The notes: generated by a model from the sequence alone, not told the origin. A DNA stretch of 48,910 nucleotides from Enterobacter cloacae (GCF_011078175.1 NZ_JAALCJ010000015.1:1-48910); one strand, 5' to 3'. Positions 19,814 to 33,298 are shown, counted from the stretch's first letter. Numbers and translations: made by a program.

Positions 19814-20452
19814 GTGAAGCGACCTGCAATCATCCTGATTTGCCTGCTGTTGCAGGCGTGCTCAGCCACCACCAAAGGGCTGGGACATTCCTTGTGGGAC
19901 AGCCTGTTCGGCACGCCGGGCGTGCATCTGACCGATGACGAACTTCAGAACATGCCGTATGCCAGCCAGTACATGCAGCTAAACGATGGTCCGCAACTGT
20001 TTGTGGTGCTCGCTTTTGATGAAAACGGGCAGCAGAAATGGGTGACGCAGGATCAGGCCACCATCGTGACGCAACATTCCCGAATCGTGAAAACGATGCT
20101 CGGCGGCGACAACCTGCTTGAGGTGAACAACCTGGCTGACGATCCGCTCATCAAGCCGAATCAGATCGTCGATGGCGCAAGCTGGACGCGCACGATGGGC
20201 TGGACCGAGCATAAACAGGTGCGCTACGCCACGGCCCGCTCCTCCTTCCGCTGGGACGGCACGGACAGCGTGAAAGTCGGCAGCGACGAAACGCAGGTGC
20301 GCGTGTTGGATGAAGAGGTGGCAACCGATCAGGCCACCTGGCATAACCGCTACTGGGTGGACGAAGAGGGGCAAATCCGCCAGTCATTACAGTATCTCGG
20401 TGCCGGTTTCTTCCCGGTGAAGACCACCCTGATCAAGGCGGCGAAATCATGA
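19814..20452 (+). CDS. yjbF: Exopolysaccharide operon lipoprotein YjbF (GfcB family)
   Basis: This predicted lipoprotein of the group 4 capsule GfcB/YjbF family is thought to act in polysaccharide export or assembly at the outer membrane. The signal ends in the lipobox LLQAC, giving a lipidated Cys at residue 16. The 212-residue length matches E. coli. I chose GTG at 19814 (KRPAIILICLLLQAC) over a frame opening at 19784, because the latter would place charged residues ahead of the signal and lies in the upstream hairpin. It overlaps yjbG by four bases (ATGA), indicating translational coupling. Confidence 0.93.
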   Translation: MKRPAIILICLLLQACSATTKGLGHSLWDSLFGTPGVHLTDDELQNMPYASQYMQLNDGPQLFVVLAFDENGQQKWVTQDQATIVTQHSRIVKTMLGGDNLLEVNNLADDPLIKPNQIVDGASWTRTMGWTEHKQVRYATARSSFRWDGTDSVKVGSDETQVRVLDEEVATDQATWHNRYWVDEEGQIRQSLQYLGAGFFPVKTTLIKAAKS

Positions 20453-21186
20453 AAACACTTATCCACGTTGCGCTTCTCGCCAGCCTGGCCTCGCCGCTGG
20501 CATGGTCTGCGGGAACGGTTCAGGTCTACACCCCGGACAGCGAAAAACCTAAAACCTTAACTAATGCCGGGCATCTGCTCGATCTGGTGGGGCAGCCGAG
20601 GCTGGCGAAAAGCTGGTGGACCGGGGCGGTGATCGGCGAGCGTCAGGCGACGATCGTAGCGGAACAAAAACATCAGGCGCTGCTTGCCCGACTGAGCGGG
20701 CTGGCACAGAAGGAAGACGCCGACGACGCCGCGGCCATTACCAGCCTGCGTCAGCAGCTTCAGGCGGTTAAGGTAACGGGGCGCCAGAGGGTGAATCTCG
20801 ATCCGGATGCGGTACGCGTCGCGGAAAACGGCAACCCGTCGCTGGAAGGGGACTATACCCTGTGGCTTCCGGCTCAGCCGTCTACCGTCACCGTGATGGG
20901 GCTTATCAGCAGCCCTGGCAATAAGCCGTTTACGCCGGGCCGGGACGTCGCGCGCTATCTTGACGATCAACGTCTGCTCAGCGGAGCGGATAACAGCTAT
21001 GCCTGGGTGGTCTATCCGGACGGGCATACGCAGAAAGCGCCGGTGGCTTACTGGAATAAAAGCCATATCGAACCTATGCCAGGCAGCATCATTTTTGTCG
21101 GTTTTGCCGACCATTTCTGGACGAAAGCGTATGACGGGCTTAATGCCGATATCCTTCGCTCCCTGATACAGCGGATACCGGAATAA
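20449..21186 (+). CDS. yjbG: Exopolysaccharide operon periplasmic protein YjbG (GfcC family)
   Basis: This periplasmic protein of the GfcC family belongs to the yjbEFGH operon. The 245 residues equal E. coli YjbG. An N-terminal signal peptide is clear ([20 protein letters not shown], cleavage near AGT). The ending segment with PYTPG-like spacing, [14 protein letters not shown], resembles the C-terminal part of GfcC, whose fold is related to the Wza polysaccharide exporter's D domains (family knowledge). The ATG overlaps the yjbF stop, and the TAA shares one base with the yjbH ATG, so all three are coupled. Confidence 0.93.
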   Translation: MKTLIHVALLASLASPLAWSAGTVQVYTPDSEKPKTLTNAGHLLDLVGQPRLAKSWWTGAVIGERQATIVAEQKHQALLARLSGLAQKEDADDAAAITSLRQQLQAVKVTGRQRVNLDPDAVRVAENGNPSLEGDYTLWLPAQPSTVTVMGLISSPGNKPFTPGRDVARYLDDQRLLSGADNSYAWVVYPDGHTQKAPVAYWNKSHIEPMPGSIIFVGFADHFWTKAYDGLNADILRSLIQRIPE

Positions 21187-23282
21187 TGAAAAAAACCTAT
21201 CTCTACAGCATGCTTGCACTGTGCGTGAGTGCCGCCTGTCATGCAGAAACGTATCCGGCACCCATCGGCCCGTCGCAGTCTGATTTTGGCGGCGTGGGCT
21301 TACTGCAAACCCCGACCGCGCGTATGGCCCGCGAGGGGGAAATCAGCCTTAACTATCGCGATAACGATCAGTACCGTTACTACTCTGCGTCCGTGCAGCT
21401 GTTCCCCTGGCTGGAGACCACGCTGCGCTACACCGACGTGCGTACAAAACAGTACAGCAGCGTGGACGCCTTCTCCGGCGATCAGACCTACAAAGACAAA
21501 GCCTTCGACGTGAAGCTGCGCCTGTGGGAAGAGAGCTACTGGATGCCGCAGGTCTCCGTTGGTGCGAAGGATATCGGCGGGACCGGCCTGTTTGACGCGG
21601 AATACATCGTGGCCAGCAAAGCCTGGGGACCGTTTGATTTCTCACTCGGTCTGGGATGGGGCTATCTCGGCACCAGCGGCAACGTCAAAAACCCGTTCTG
21701 CTCCTACAGTGATAAATACTGCTACCGCGATAACAGCTACCAGAAAGCGGGCTCCATCAACGGCGACCAGATGTTCCACGGCCCGGCCTCGCTGTTTGGC
21801 GGCGTAGAGTATCAAACGCCGTGGCAGCCGCTGCGCCTGAAGCTGGAGTATGAAGGCAATAACTACAGCGAAGATTTTGCCGGCAAGATTGAGCAGAAGA
21901 GCAAGTTTAACGTCGGCGCCATTTACCGCGTTACCGACTGGGCCGACGTTAACCTCAGCTATGAGCGCGGTAATACCCTGATGTTTGGTTTTACCCTGCG
22001 CACTAACTTTAACGATATGCGCCCGCACTACAATGACAACCCGCGGCCAAAATATCAGCCGGAGCCGCAGGATGCGATCATTCAGCACTCCGTGGTAGCG
22101 AACCAGCTGACGCTGCTGAAATATAACGCGGGCCTGGCGGATCCGAAGATCCAGACCAAAGGCGATACGCTGTATGTTACCGGCGAGCAGGTGAAATACC
22201 GCGACTCCCGCGAAGGGATCGCGCGCGCCAACCGGATCGTCATGAACGATCTGCCGGAGGGGATCCGCACGATCCGCGTGACGGAGAACCGTCTCAACCT
22301 GCCGCAGGTCACCACCGAAACCGATGTTGCCAGCCTTAAGCGTCATCTTGAAGGCGAACCGCTGGGACATGAAACCGAGCTGGTGCAAAAACGCGTTGAG
22401 CCGGTGGTGCCAGAGAGCACCGAGCAGGGCTGGTATATCGATAAATCCCGCTTCGATTTCCATATCGATCCGGTGCTGAACCAGTCCGTGGGTGGGCCGG
22501 AAAACTTTTACATGTATCAGCTGGGCGCGATGGCGACGGCGGATCTGTGGGTGACCGACCACCTGTTGACCACCGGTAGTCTGTTCGGCAACATTGCGAA
22601 CAACTACGACAAATTTAACTACACCAACCCGCCGAATGATTCAAAACTGCCGCGCGTGCGTACCCGCGTTCGCGAATATGTGCAGAACGATATCTACGTG
22701 AATAACCTCCAGGCCAACTACTTCCAGTACTTCGGCAACGGCTTCTACGGCCAGGTTTACGGTGGCTATCTGGAAACCATGTTCGGCGGCGCCGGGGCAG
22801 AAGTGCTTTATCGTCCTGTCGACAGCAACTGGGCGTTTGGGATTGATGCCAACTACGTGAAACAGCGTGACTGGCGCAGCGCGCAGGACATGATGAAGTT
22901 CACCGACTATAGCGTCAAAACCGGCCACCTGACCGCCTACTGGACGCCGTCGTTCGCGCAGGACGTGCTGGTGAAAGCCAGCGTCGGGCAGTACCTGGCT
23001 GGCGATAAGGGCGGCACGCTGGATATCTCCAAACACTTCGAAAGCGGCGTCGTGGTGGGCGGCTACGCTACCATCACCAACGTTTCGCCGGACGAGTACG
23101 GGGAAGGGGACTTTACCAAAGGGGTATACGTGTCGATTCCGCTGGATCTGTTCTCGTCAGGCCCAACCCGCAGCCGTGCGGCAGTGGGCTGGACGCCGCT
23201 GACGCGCGACGGCGGTCAGCAGCTTGGACGTAAGTTCCAGCTGTATGACATGACCAGCGATAAGAACATTAACTTCCGCTGA
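21186..23282 (+). CDS. yjbH: Outer-membrane exopolysaccharide protein YjbH (GfcD family)
   Basis: YjbH is a large predicted outer-membrane beta-barrel lipoprotein-like protein of the GfcD/YjbH family, acting with YjbF and YjbG in extracellular polysaccharide secretion. It has 698 residues, as in E. coli. A signal peptide spans about 1-20 ([20 protein letters not shown]). The chain alternates aromatic and polar residues typical of barrel strands and ends NINFR. A conserved front segment, [18 protein letters not shown], is typical of YjbH. It is the last gene of the operon, followed by a REP pair. Confidence 0.93.
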   Translation: MKKTYLYSMLALCVSAACHAETYPAPIGPSQSDFGGVGLLQTPTARMAREGEISLNYRDNDQYRYYSASVQLFPWLETTLRYTDVRTKQYSSVDAFSGDQTYKDKAFDVKLRLWEESYWMPQVSVGAKDIGGTGLFDAEYIVASKAWGPFDFSLGLGWGYLGTSGNVKNPFCSYSDKYCYRDNSYQKAGSINGDQMFHGPASLFGGVEYQTPWQPLRLKLEYEGNNYSEDFAGKIEQKSKFNVGAIYRVTDWADVNLSYERGNTLMFGFTLRTNFNDMRPHYNDNPRPKYQPEPQDAIIQHSVVANQLTLLKYNAGLADPKIQTKGDTLYVTGEQVKYRDSREGIARANRIVMNDLPEGIRTIRVTENRLNLPQVTTETDVASLKRHLEGEPLGHETELVQKRVEPVVPESTEQGWYIDKSRFDFHIDPVLNQSVGGPENFYMYQLGAMATADLWVTDHLLTTGSLFGNIANNYDKFNYTNPPNDSKLPRVRTRVREYVQNDIYVNNLQANYFQYFGNGFYGQVYGGYLETMFGGAGAEVLYRPVDSNWAFGIDANYVKQRDWRSAQDMMKFTDYSVKTGHLTAYWTPSFAQDVLVKASVGQYLAGDKGGTLDISKHFESGVVVGGYATITNVSPDEYGEGDFTKGVYVSIPLDLFSSGPTRSRAAVGWTPLTRDGGQQLGRKFQLYDMTSDKNINFR

Positions 23283-23290
23283 TGCTTATT

Positions 23291-23365
23291 TGCCCGGTGG
23301 CGCTGCGCTTACCGGGCCTACGAGAGTGTTTTTGTAGGCCGGGCAAACGCAGTGCCGCCCGGCAA
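23291..23365 (+). repeat. REP pair after yjbH
   Basis: Two inverted REP units (23291-23320 and 23335-23364) carry the typical GCCCGGTGGCGCTGCGCTTACCGGGCC-type palindrome and its complement. It marks the 3' end of the yjbEFGH transcript. Confidence 0.88.
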
Positions 23366-23460
23366 GAATGTTCATCTGGACAAAACATAAACAAAAAATA
23401 TAGATCCCCGTCACATTTTTGCGTTATACAGGAACCTCGCCCTGGAGAATGAGGTGCTGT

Positions 23461-23871
23461 ATGACATCCCTGACTCGTCCGCGCGTTGAGTTTATCTCAA
23501 CGATACTCCAGACCGTGCTGAACCTCGGTCTGCTGAGCCTTGGCCTGATCCTGGTCGTGTTTCTGGGTAAAGAGACGGTGCATCTGGCGGATGTGCTCTT
23601 CGCCCCTGAGCAAACCAGCAAATACGCGCTGGTGGAAGGCCTGGTGGTCTACTTTCTCTACTTTGAATTTATCGCACTGATCGTGAAGTACTTTCAGTCC
23701 GGCTTTCACTTCCCGCTGCGCTATTTTGTCTACATTGGCATCACCGCCATTGTGCGGCTGATTATCGTCGATCATAAATCCCCGCTCGACGTGCTGATCT
23801 ACTCGGCGGCGATCCTGCTGCTGGTGATCACCCTCTGGCTGTGCAACTCGAAGCGGCTGAAACGGGAATAA
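23461..23871 (+). CDS. psiE: Phosphate-starvation-inducible protein PsiE
   Basis: PsiE is a small inner-membrane protein induced by phosphate starvation in E. coli; its biochemical role is unknown. The 136-residue length matches. Four hydrophobic segments are seen (about 13-35, 57-77, 83-103, 108-128), with a basic cytoplasmic tail (NSKRLKRE). The ATG at 23461 gives [11 protein letters not shown]; an upstream in-frame extension to 23419 overlaps the likely -10 region (TATACA, 23425-23430) and was rejected. It is convergent with malG. Confidence 0.93.
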   Translation: MTSLTRPRVEFISTILQTVLNLGLLSLGLILVVFLGKETVHLADVLFAPEQTSKYALVEGLVVYFLYFEFIALIVKYFQSGFHFPLRYFVYIGITAIVRLIIVDHKSPLDVLIYSAAILLLVITLWLCNSKRLKRE

Positions 23872-23895
23872 AAAAAGGGCGCTCCGAAGAGCGCC
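23867..23895 (-). terminator. Intrinsic terminator of malEFG (minus strand)
   Basis: A 7-bp stem (23878-23884/23889-23895) with a CGAA loop is followed on the minus strand by seven T residues after one C. On the plus strand no T-run follows, so it serves the leftward mal transcript best. Confidence 0.82.
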
Positions 23896-23964
23896 TAACA
23901 GTCACAAGTTGGTTCAATACAATACGTCTAAAGTTGAGGGTTGCAGTGGCATAACAAATGAAAC

Positions 23965-24855
23965 TTAACCTTTCACACCGCCCGCCGTCAGGCCATTCAC
24001 CAGCCAGCGCTGGGCCAGCAGGAAGACTACAGTAATCGGGATGGCGGAAAGTACGGCCGCTGCGGCAAAGTCGCCCCACAGGTAGTTTTGCGGGTTGAGG
24101 TATTGCTGCATACCCACGGCCAGGGTGTAGCTGTTCACATCGCGAAGTAACAGTGAGGCAACCGGTACTTCGGTGATCGCCGCGATAAACGACAGGATAA
24201 AGACTACCGCCAGAATTGGCACCGACAGCGGCAGCAGAACCAGACGGAATGCCTGCCACGGGGTGGCACCATCCAGAGATGCCGCCTCTTCCAGCGAGCC
24301 GTCGATGGTCTCGAAATAACCTTTGATGGTCCAAACATGCAGGGCGATACCGCCAAGATAGGCGAAGATCACGCCGCCGTGCGTGTTCAGGCCGATAAAC
24401 GGTACGTACTGGCCCAGACGGTCAAACAGGGCATACAACGCCACCAGCGACAGAACGGCCGGGAACATCTGGAAAATCAGCATCCCTTTCAGCAGGGTCG
24501 CTTTACCCGGGAAACGCATACGGGCGAAGGCGTAAGCACAGGTAGTGGAGAGCGTTACGATGCCGATCGCGGTGATGGTCGCTACTTTCACCGAGTTCCA
24601 CAGCCACAGCAGCACCGGGAACGGTGGGGGAGTCACGCGTCCATCCGCATGCTCTACGCTGAAGCCCAGCGCCAGCTTCCAGTGCTCCCACGAGATTTCG
24701 TCCGGGATGAGACTCCCGGTCGCGAAGTTGCCCGAGCGCAGGGAGATGGCGATAACCATCAGCAGCGGGAACATGATTGCCGCGATGAAAATCAGCAGGC
24801 CTAAGTGCGTCGCCAGGAGGCGCAGTTTCTGAGATTTGGGTTGTACCATTGCCAT
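23965..24855 (-). CDS. malG: Maltose/maltodextrin ABC transporter permease MalG
   Basis: MalG is one of two inner-membrane permeases of the MalFGK2 maltodextrin importer. The 296 residues match E. coli. Six membrane segments are visible, and the EAA loop that docks on MalK is [20 protein letters not shown] (about 190-209). The C-terminal end GLTAGGVKG, which reaches into the channel, is intact. It is the last gene of malEFG, 14 bp after malF. Confidence 0.97.
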   Translation of the reverse strand: MAMVQPKSQKLRLLATHLGLLIFIAAIMFPLLMVIAISLRSGNFATGSLIPDEISWEHWKLALGFSVEHADGRVTPPPFPVLLWLWNSVKVATITAIGIVTLSTTCAYAFARMRFPGKATLLKGMLIFQMFPAVLSLVALYALFDRLGQYVPFIGLNTHGGVIFAYLGGIALHVWTIKGYFETIDGSLEEAASLDGATPWQAFRLVLLPLSVPILAVVFILSFIAAITEVPVASLLLRDVNSYTLAVGMQQYLNPQNYLWGDFAAAAVLSAIPITVVFLLAQRWLVNGLTAGGVKG

Positions 24856-24869
24856 GATCGATGCCCTCC

Positions 24870-26414
24870 TTAGTCAAATTTCATTCGTGTGGCTTTCAGG
24901 TTCACAATCGCCAGGGCGCCAACCAGCAGGAAGATCAGGGTGGCAATGGCTGCCGCCAGACCAAAGTCCTGACCGCCGCCGCCTTCGAAGGCGATACGGT
25001 AGGTGTAGCTCACAAGCAGGTCGGTATACCCTGCTGGCGTCGTAGTGCCAAGGCGGTCCGGGCCGCCGTTGGTCAACAGCTGAATCAGCACGAAGTTGTT
25101 AAAGTTAAAGGCAAAGCTGGCAATCATCAGCGGGGTCAGCGGCTTAATGAGCAACGGCAGCGTAATTTTAAAGAAGTTCTGGAACGGACCTGCGCCGTCC
25201 ATCGCCGAAGCTTCGTACAGATCGTCCGGAATCGCCTTCAGCAGGCCCATGCACAGGATCATCATGTACGGATAGCCCAGCCAGGTATTCACGATGATAA
25301 TCATCGAGCGGGCGGTGGTCGGGTCGCTGAACCAGGCCGGTTTGATACCGAACAGGGCGCTCAGCATCATGTTGATTTCACCGAAGCTCTGGTTAAACAG
25401 CCCTTTGAAAATCAGAATCGAGATAAACGACGGCACGGCGTACGGCAGAATCAGCAGCACACGGTAAATCGCTTTGCCCTTCAGGGACTCCCACTGCACG
25501 AGGCAGGCCAGCACCATGCCTACGGCCACGGTCAGGATCACGGTCAGCACCGAGAAGATGACCGTCCAGACGAAGATAGCGAAGAACGGTTTCTGGATGC
25601 CTTCGTCGGTAAACACGCGGGTAAAGTTGTCCCAGCCGATGGTGACGGTATAGCCTGGGCTGAGTTTGTCGTCGCCCCAGCTGCCGTCAGCATTCACCGA
25701 CTGATAAAAACCGATATCGTTGTTCGGACGGTACTTCACGCCGCTCTGGTTGTTGGTCAACGTGCCGTCATCCGCCAGGGTATACAGCGGCTGCGTGCCG
25801 GAAAACTGGCGCAGCGAGCTCATGGTTACTTTGCTGTCATCGGGCAGCACGGCGGTGAGCAGGGTCAGCGCTTGGCGATTCTGGGTAATGATACGCAGAT
25901 TAGCGCGTTCACCTTCAGGCAGGGCCGCCGCCTCTTTTAAGGCCAGCTTCTGTTCGCCGCCAAATTTAAACGCGTCGGAGAGATAGGTTTTTCCGCTCTC
26001 ACCGTCAGTGAGCGCTAACTTCCACTCGTCTCCCTCAGGATACAGACCGAAGTTAAAGGTTTTACCGGCCTGATAAGAACGGTCCAGAAGCACCTGAGTG
26101 GCGCGTTCCTGCGCGAGCTGGTTGGTGCTGCTGTAGTTGGTAAACGCGATTGCGATGGTGCAGATCAGCGGGAAGAGGACAAACAGCCCCATTCCGGCTA
26201 CGCCAGGGTAAACATAGCGCCAGGCATAGGCTTTACGGTTGGCGAAAATATACAGGCCAGCAGAGCTTAAGATCAGCGTCATGATGGCAAAGAGATATTC
26301 CCCTTGTACGTACATTAAAACAACAAGGTAGCCCACCAGCAGACACAGCAGACCTATCACTGACCACTTCAGTGCGTCGCTTTGCCACCAGTGCTTCTTT
26401 TTAATGACATCCAT
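24870..26414 (-). CDS. malF: Maltose/maltodextrin ABC transporter permease MalF
   Basis: MalF is the larger permease of MalFGK2 and carries the substrate-binding site in the membrane. The 514 residues match E. coli. Three N-terminal segments are followed by the large periplasmic P2 domain (about 95-275) that contacts MalE, then five more segments. The EAA loop is [20 protein letters not shown] (about 401-420). The ATG at 26414 gives [11 protein letters not shown] palindromic repeat pair separates it from malE and would help keep malE mRNA in excess over malFG mRNA. Confidence 0.97.
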   Translation of the reverse strand: MDVIKKKHWWQSDALKWSVIGLLCLLVGYLVVLMYVQGEYLFAIMTLILSSAGLYIFANRKAYAWRYVYPGVAGMGLFVLFPLICTIAIAFTNYSSTNQLAQERATQVLLDRSYQAGKTFNFGLYPEGDEWKLALTDGESGKTYLSDAFKFGGEQKLALKEAAALPEGERANLRIITQNRQALTLLTAVLPDDSKVTMSSLRQFSGTQPLYTLADDGTLTNNQSGVKYRPNNDIGFYQSVNADGSWGDDKLSPGYTVTIGWDNFTRVFTDEGIQKPFFAIFVWTVIFSVLTVILTVAVGMVLACLVQWESLKGKAIYRVLLILPYAVPSFISILIFKGLFNQSFGEINMMLSALFGIKPAWFSDPTTARSMIIIVNTWLGYPYMMILCMGLLKAIPDDLYEASAMDGAGPFQNFFKITLPLLIKPLTPLMIASFAFNFNNFVLIQLLTNGGPDRLGTTTPAGYTDLLVSYTYRIAFEGGGGQDFGLAAAIATLIFLLVGALAIVNLKATRMKFD

Positions 26415-26445
26415 GGGGTTCTTCCTCTACAACGTGTGATCTTTT

Positions 26446-26530
26446 CTCCCTCTCCTGGGGGAGAGGGCCGGGGTGAGGGCGTGCGGATCGCGACAACCCT
26501 CACCCTGACCCTCCCCCAAAGGGAGAGGGA
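26446..26530 (+). repeat. Pair of inverted REP-like palindromes between malF and malE
   Basis: Copy 1 (26446-26479) and copy 2 (26497-26530, inverted) each contain the CCCTCTCC/GGAGAGGG hairpin and the GGGGTGAGGG flank. The family is the same as at 4463-4560. E. coli has a differently built REP element at this very site, where it protects malE mRNA from 3' exonucleases; the same effect is inferred here. Confidence 0.87.
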
Positions 26531-26539
26531 ACTACGGCA

Positions 26540-28101
<1,562 letters not shown>

Positions 28102-29211
28102 ATGGCGAGCGTACAGCTGCGTAATGTAACGAAAGCCTGGGGCGACGTTGTGGTGTCAAAAGACATCAATCTGGACATCCACGAAGGTGAATTTGTGGTG
28201 TTCGTGGGTCCATCAGGCTGTGGTAAATCGACTCTGCTGCGTATGATTGCCGGTCTTGAAACCATCACCAGTGGCGATTTATTTATTGGTGATACCCGAA
28301 TGAACGACATCCCGCCAGCCGAACGCGGCGTGGGCATGGTGTTCCAGTCTTATGCGCTTTATCCGCATCTTTCCGTTGCCGAGAATATGTCCTTTGGCCT
28401 GAAGCTGGCCGGCGCTAAAAAAGAGACCATTAACCAGCGCGTCACCCAGGTGGCGGAAGTGCTCCAGCTGGCGCACCTGCTGGAGCGTAAACCGAAGGCG
28501 CTTTCCGGCGGTCAGCGTCAGCGTGTGGCGATTGGCCGTACGCTGGTGGCCGAGCCGCGCGTGTTCCTGCTCGATGAACCCCTCTCCAACCTGGATGCCG
28601 CCCTGCGCGTCCAGATGCGTATCGAAATCTCCCGTCTGCACAAACGCCTTGGACGCACGATGATTTACGTCACTCACGATCAGGTCGAAGCGATGACGCT
28701 CGCCGACAAAATCGTGGTGCTGGACGCCGGTCGCGTGGCGCAGGTGGGCAAACCGCTGGAGCTGTATCACTACCCGGCAGACCGCTTTGTTGCGGGCTTC
28801 ATTGGTTCGCCAAAGATGAACTTCCTGCCCGTAAAAGTGACCGCGACAGCCATTGAACAGGTACAGGTGGAGCTGCCAAACCGCCAGCAGGTCTGGCTGC
28901 CGGTCGACAGCGCCAACGTACAGGTGGGGGCCAATATGTCCCTCGGTATCCGCCCTGAGCATTTACTGCCGAGCCACATCGCTGATGTGACGCTGGAAGG
29001 TGACGTTCAGGTCGTCGAACAGCTTGGTCACGAAACACAGATTCATATCCAGATCCCCGCCATCCGTCAGAACCTGGTCTACCGCCAGAATGACGTGGTG
29101 TTGGTAGAAGAGGGTGCCACATTCGCTATCGGTTTGCCGCCAGAGCGTTGCCATCTGTTCCGTGAGGATGGCACTGCATGTCGTCGGTTGCACAAAGAGC
29201 CAGGCGTTTAA
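28102..29211 (+). CDS. malK: Maltose/maltodextrin ABC transporter ATPase MalK
   Basis: MalK is the ATPase dimer of MalFGK2 and also restrains MalT and binds EIIA-Glc. The 369 residues are two fewer than in E. coli; the loss is near residue 262 in the regulatory domain (ELPNRQQ, where E. coli has two more residues). The nucleotide domain is complete: Walker [10 protein letters not shown] (36-44), signature LSGGQRQR (about 134-141), Walker B VFLLDEP (about 153-159) and the switch His in YVTHD (about 192). It heads malK-lamB-malM. Confidence 0.98.
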   Translation: MASVQLRNVTKAWGDVVVSKDINLDIHEGEFVVFVGPSGCGKSTLLRMIAGLETITSGDLFIGDTRMNDIPPAERGVGMVFQSYALYPHLSVAENMSFGLKLAGAKKETINQRVTQVAEVLQLAHLLERKPKALSGGQRQRVAIGRTLVAEPRVFLLDEPLSNLDAALRVQMRIEISRLHKRLGRTMIYVTHDQVEAMTLADKIVVLDAGRVAQVGKPLELYHYPADRFVAGFIGSPKMNFLPVKVTATAIEQVQVELPNRQQVWLPVDSANVQVGANMSLGIRPEHLLPSHIADVTLEGDVQVVEQLGHETQIHIQIPAIRQNLVYRQNDVVLVEEGATFAIGLPPERCHLFREDGTACRRLHKEPGV

Positions 29212-30597
<1,386 letters not shown>

Positions 30598-30626
30598 TCC
30601 GTCTTAATCTGACGTAATGACCAAAC

Positions 30627-30646
30627 TGAGGGGCGAAAGCCCCTCA
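30627..30646 (+). terminator. Hairpin between lamB and malM, possible attenuator or mRNA stabiliser
   Basis: A perfect 8-bp stem (TGAGGGGC/GCCCCTCA) closes on a GAAA loop, but no T-run follows. It probably blocks 3' decay of the abundant lamB message rather than ending transcription fully, because malM follows 62 bp later with no obvious promoter. Confidence 0.5.
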
Positions 30647-30708
30647 ATCCTTGGGACGGCGCGCTATTGCCTGGCTACCGCTGACCTGTGCATTTTGAGG
30701 TGATAACA

Positions 30709-31662
30709 ATGAAAATGAACAAAACTCTTCTTGCCCTTTGTTTATCCGCAGGGCTGCTGGCAAGCGCGCCTGCTGTCACGCTCGCTAACGTGAATTTCGT
30801 TCCGCAAAACACAACATCCGCGCCTGCCATTCCGGCGGCGACATTGCAACAGCTGGTCTGGACGCCTGTCGATCAGTCTAAAACCCAGACTACCCAGCTC
30901 TCCACGGGCGGACAAACGATTAATGTTCCGGGTATTACAGGCCCGGTCGCTGCGTATAGCGTACCTGCCAATATCGGAGAACTGGCCATCACCTTGACCA
31001 GTGAAGTCAACAAGCAGACGAGCGTATTTGCGCCAAACGTGTTAATTCTCGATCAGAACATGACACCATCGGCCTTTTTCCCAAGTGAATATTTTACTTA
31101 TCAGGAACCTGGCGTAATGAGCGCCGATCGTCTGGAAGGCGTTATGCGTCTGACGCCTGCGTTGGGCCAACAAAAACTTTATGTACTGGTCTTTACCACT
31201 GAGCAAGATCTTCAAAAAACCACCACGTTGCTCGACCCGGCCAAAGCCTACGCAAAAGGTACCGGTAACGCGGTTCCGGATATTCCAGATCCTATCGCAC
31301 GTCACGTTACTGACGGAACGTTAAAGCTGAAGGTGAAAACTAACAGCGGTTCCAGCGTGCTGGTCGGCCCGCTGTTTGGCTCCTCCGGTAGCGGCCCGGT
31401 AACCGTGGGTAATACCGCTGCACCTGCCTATACCGCGCCAGCTGCCACCACAGCCGCACCGGTAGCGACTGCGGCCCCGGCCCCGGCGAAAAAAGCCGAG
31501 CCGGTGCTTAACGATACTGAAACTTACTTTAACAACGCCATCAAGCAAGCGGTTAAAAACGGCGATGTCGATAAAGCGCTGAAACTGCTTGATGAAGCCG
31601 AGCGTTTAGGTTCAACCACTGCCCGTTCCACCTTTATCAGCAGTGTAAAAGGCAAGGGGTAA
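30709..31662 (+). CDS. malM: Maltose operon periplasmic protein MalM
   Basis: MalM is a periplasmic protein of unknown function encoded with the maltose genes. This one has 317 residues against 306 in E. coli. A signal peptide covers about 1-26 (MKMNKTLLALCLSAGLLASAP...). The difference in length comes from an Ala/Pro/Thr-rich linker (about residues 238-265) that joins the beta-rich N-terminal part to a C-terminal helical segment, DTETYFNNAIKQAVKNGDVD. I chose ATG 30709 because GAGGTG lies 8-13 bases upstream. It is the last gene of malK-lamB-malM. Confidence 0.95.
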   Translation: MKMNKTLLALCLSAGLLASAPAVTLANVNFVPQNTTSAPAIPAATLQQLVWTPVDQSKTQTTQLSTGGQTINVPGITGPVAAYSVPANIGELAITLTSEVNKQTSVFAPNVLILDQNMTPSAFFPSEYFTYQEPGVMSADRLEGVMRLTPALGQQKLYVLVFTTEQDLQKTTTLLDPAKAYAKGTGNAVPDIPDPIARHVTDGTLKLKVKTNSGSSVLVGPLFGSSGSGPVTVGNTAAPAYTAPAATTAAPVATAAPAPAKKAEPVLNDTETYFNNAIKQAVKNGDVDKALKLLDEAERLGSTTARSTFISSVKGKG

Positions 31663-31698
31663 TCGTCTCCCCACAGTGCTGATTTTGTTAGTTGTTTA

Positions 31699-31725
31699 GT
31701 GCGCCTTCACGGGCGCACTTTTTTT
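31699..31725 (+). terminator. Intrinsic terminator of malK-lamB-malM
   Basis: The stem 31699-31705/31712-31718 (GTGCGCC/GGCGCAC) is followed by seven T residues. It lies 37 bases after the malM stop. Confidence 0.9.
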
Positions 31726-31834
31726 GGCTAAGTTGCACCATTGTTGCGATAGTGATCGCTAAATTTGGTTTGTCCGTCCTCATTTTGCCAATCTGCGATA
31801 CAATGCCTTTACGTTATGTATCGGAGAGTCTGGC

Positions 31835-32332
31835 ATGTCACACCCCGCGCTCACGCAGCTGCGTGCGCTACGCTATTTCGACCAAATACCCGCGCTTAAC
31901 CCGGAGCAACTGGACTGGCTGCTGCTGGAAGATTCCATGACAAAACGTTTTGAGCAGCAGGGTAAAACGGTCACGGTGACGATGATTCAGGAAGGGTTTG
32001 TTTCGCCTGCGGAGATTGCCAGCGAGCTGCCGCTGCTGCCCCAGGAAGAACGCTACTGGCTGCGTGAAATTTTACTGTGTGCAGATGGCGAGCCGTGGCT
32101 TGCCGGGCGGACGGTGGTTCCTGAGTCTACACTTTCCGGGCCGGAGCTGGCTTTGCAACGCCTCGGCAAAACGCCCCTGGGGCGCTATCTGTTCACCTCG
32201 TCTGAACTGACCCGTGATTTTATTGAAATTGGTTGCGATGCCGGTTTGTGGGGGCGCCGTTCCCGCCTTCGTTTGAGTGGCAAGCCGTTAATCCTGACGG
32301 AACTTTTTTTGCCTGCATCGCCGTTGTACTAA
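31835..32332 (+). CDS. ubiC: Chorismate lyase
   Basis: UbiC removes pyruvate from chorismate to give 4-hydroxybenzoate, the start of ubiquinone synthesis. The 165 residues match E. coli. Active-site residues are conserved: Arg77 in [15 protein letters not shown] and Glu156 in [14 protein letters not shown] [11 protein letters not shown] (numbered with Met). The short C-terminus PLY is intact. It is the first gene of ubiCA, 12 bp upstream of ubiA. Confidence 0.97.
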   Translation: MSHPALTQLRALRYFDQIPALNPEQLDWLLLEDSMTKRFEQQGKTVTVTMIQEGFVSPAEIASELPLLPQEERYWLREILLCADGEPWLAGRTVVPESTLSGPELALQRLGKTPLGRYLFTSSELTRDFIEIGCDAGLWGRRSRLRLSGKPLILTELFLPASPLY

Positions 32333-32344
32333 GAGGGAGAAAAA

Positions 32345-33214
32345 ATGGAGTGGAGTCTGACGCAGAATAAGCTGCTGGCCTATCACCGCCTGATGCGTAC
32401 TGATAAACCCATTGGCGCGCTGCTGCTGCTGTGGCCGACATTATGGGCGCTGTGGGTTGCCACGCCGGGCGTGCCGCCGCTGTGGATCCTGGCGGTGTTT
32501 GTGGCGGGCGTCTGGCTGATGCGCGCAGCGGGCTGTGTGGTCAACGACTATGCTGACCGGAAATTTGATGGACATGTTAAGCGCACCGCGAATCGTCCTC
32601 TGCCGAGCGGTCAGGTGACCGGGAAAGAGGCGCGCATTCTGTTTGTGGTGCTGGTGCTTCTCTCTTTCATGCTGGTGTTAACCCTTAACACCATGACCAT
32701 TCTGCTGTCCGTTGCTGCTCTGGCGCTGGCCTGGGTTTATCCGTTTATGAAGCGATACACCCATCTGCCGCAGGTCGTATTGGGTGCGGCATTTGGCTGG
32801 TCGATTCCCATGGCGTTTGCCGCAGTTAGCGAGTCTGTTCCGCTCAGCTGCTGGCTGATGTTCCTGGCGAATATTCTCTGGGCCGTTGCGTACGATACCC
32901 AATACGCGATGGTCGATCGCGATGACGATCTCAGGATTGGCATCAAATCGACGGCGATCCTGTTTGGGCGTCACGACAAACTGATCATCGGCATATTGCA
33001 GGTGGCGGTGCTGGCGCTGATGGTGGCGATTGGTCGCCTGAACGGGCTGAACTGGGAGTTTTACTGGTCCGTGCTGGTGGCGGGACTGCTGTTTGCGTAC
33101 CAGCAAAAGCTGATCGCGAAGCGCGAGCGTGAAGCCTGCTTTAAAGCGTTTCTGAATAACAACTACGTCGGGCTGGTGCTGTTTCTGGGGCTGGCGATGA
33201 GTTACTTTTCCTGA
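32345..33214 (+). CDS. ubiA: 4-hydroxybenzoate octaprenyltransferase
   Basis: UbiA attaches the octaprenyl chain to 4-hydroxybenzoate in the inner membrane. The 289 residues are one fewer than in E. coli, because the end is YFS instead of YWHF. The two Asp-rich diphosphate-binding motifs are visible: [11 protein letters not shown] (about 67-77) and [12 protein letters not shown] (about 184-195). About eight or nine membrane segments are seen. A GAGGGAGA site precedes the ATG. It is convergent with plsB, separated by a REP pair. Confidence 0.97.
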   Translation: MEWSLTQNKLLAYHRLMRTDKPIGALLLLWPTLWALWVATPGVPPLWILAVFVAGVWLMRAAGCVVNDYADRKFDGHVKRTANRPLPSGQVTGKEARILFVVLVLLSFMLVLTLNTMTILLSVAALALAWVYPFMKRYTHLPQVVLGAAFGWSIPMAFAAVSESVPLSCWLMFLANILWAVAYDTQYAMVDRDDDLRIGIKSTAILFGRHDKLIIGILQVAVLALMVAIGRLNGLNWEFYWSVLVAGLLFAYQQKLIAKREREACFKAFLNNNYVGLVLFLGLAMSYFS

Positions 33215-33218
33215 AAAA

Positions 33219-33298
33219 TGCCCGGTGGCGCTGGCGCTTACCGGGCCTACATATTGTGCAGCATAAGAGGCCGGGTAAGGCGAAGCCGCCACCCGGCT
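33219..33298 (+). repeat. REP pair between ubiA and plsB
   Basis: Two inverted REP units, 33219-33250 and 33269-33298, show the GCCCGGTGGCGCTGGCGCTTACCGGGCC-type palindrome and its complement. They fill the convergent 3' ends; both operons could use them as 3' stabilisers. Confidence 0.88.

Noticed and set aside
23409..23426. A possible Pho box (two half sites resembling TGTCATA) upstream of psiE
   Set aside because: The second half overlaps the likely -10 region and matches poorly, so position and sequence do not fit a PhoB site well.
24861..25940. A 359-codon plus-strand open frame inside malF
   Set aside because: It is the antisense of a conserved gene, has no ribosome site and an implausible Gln/Arg/His-rich composition.
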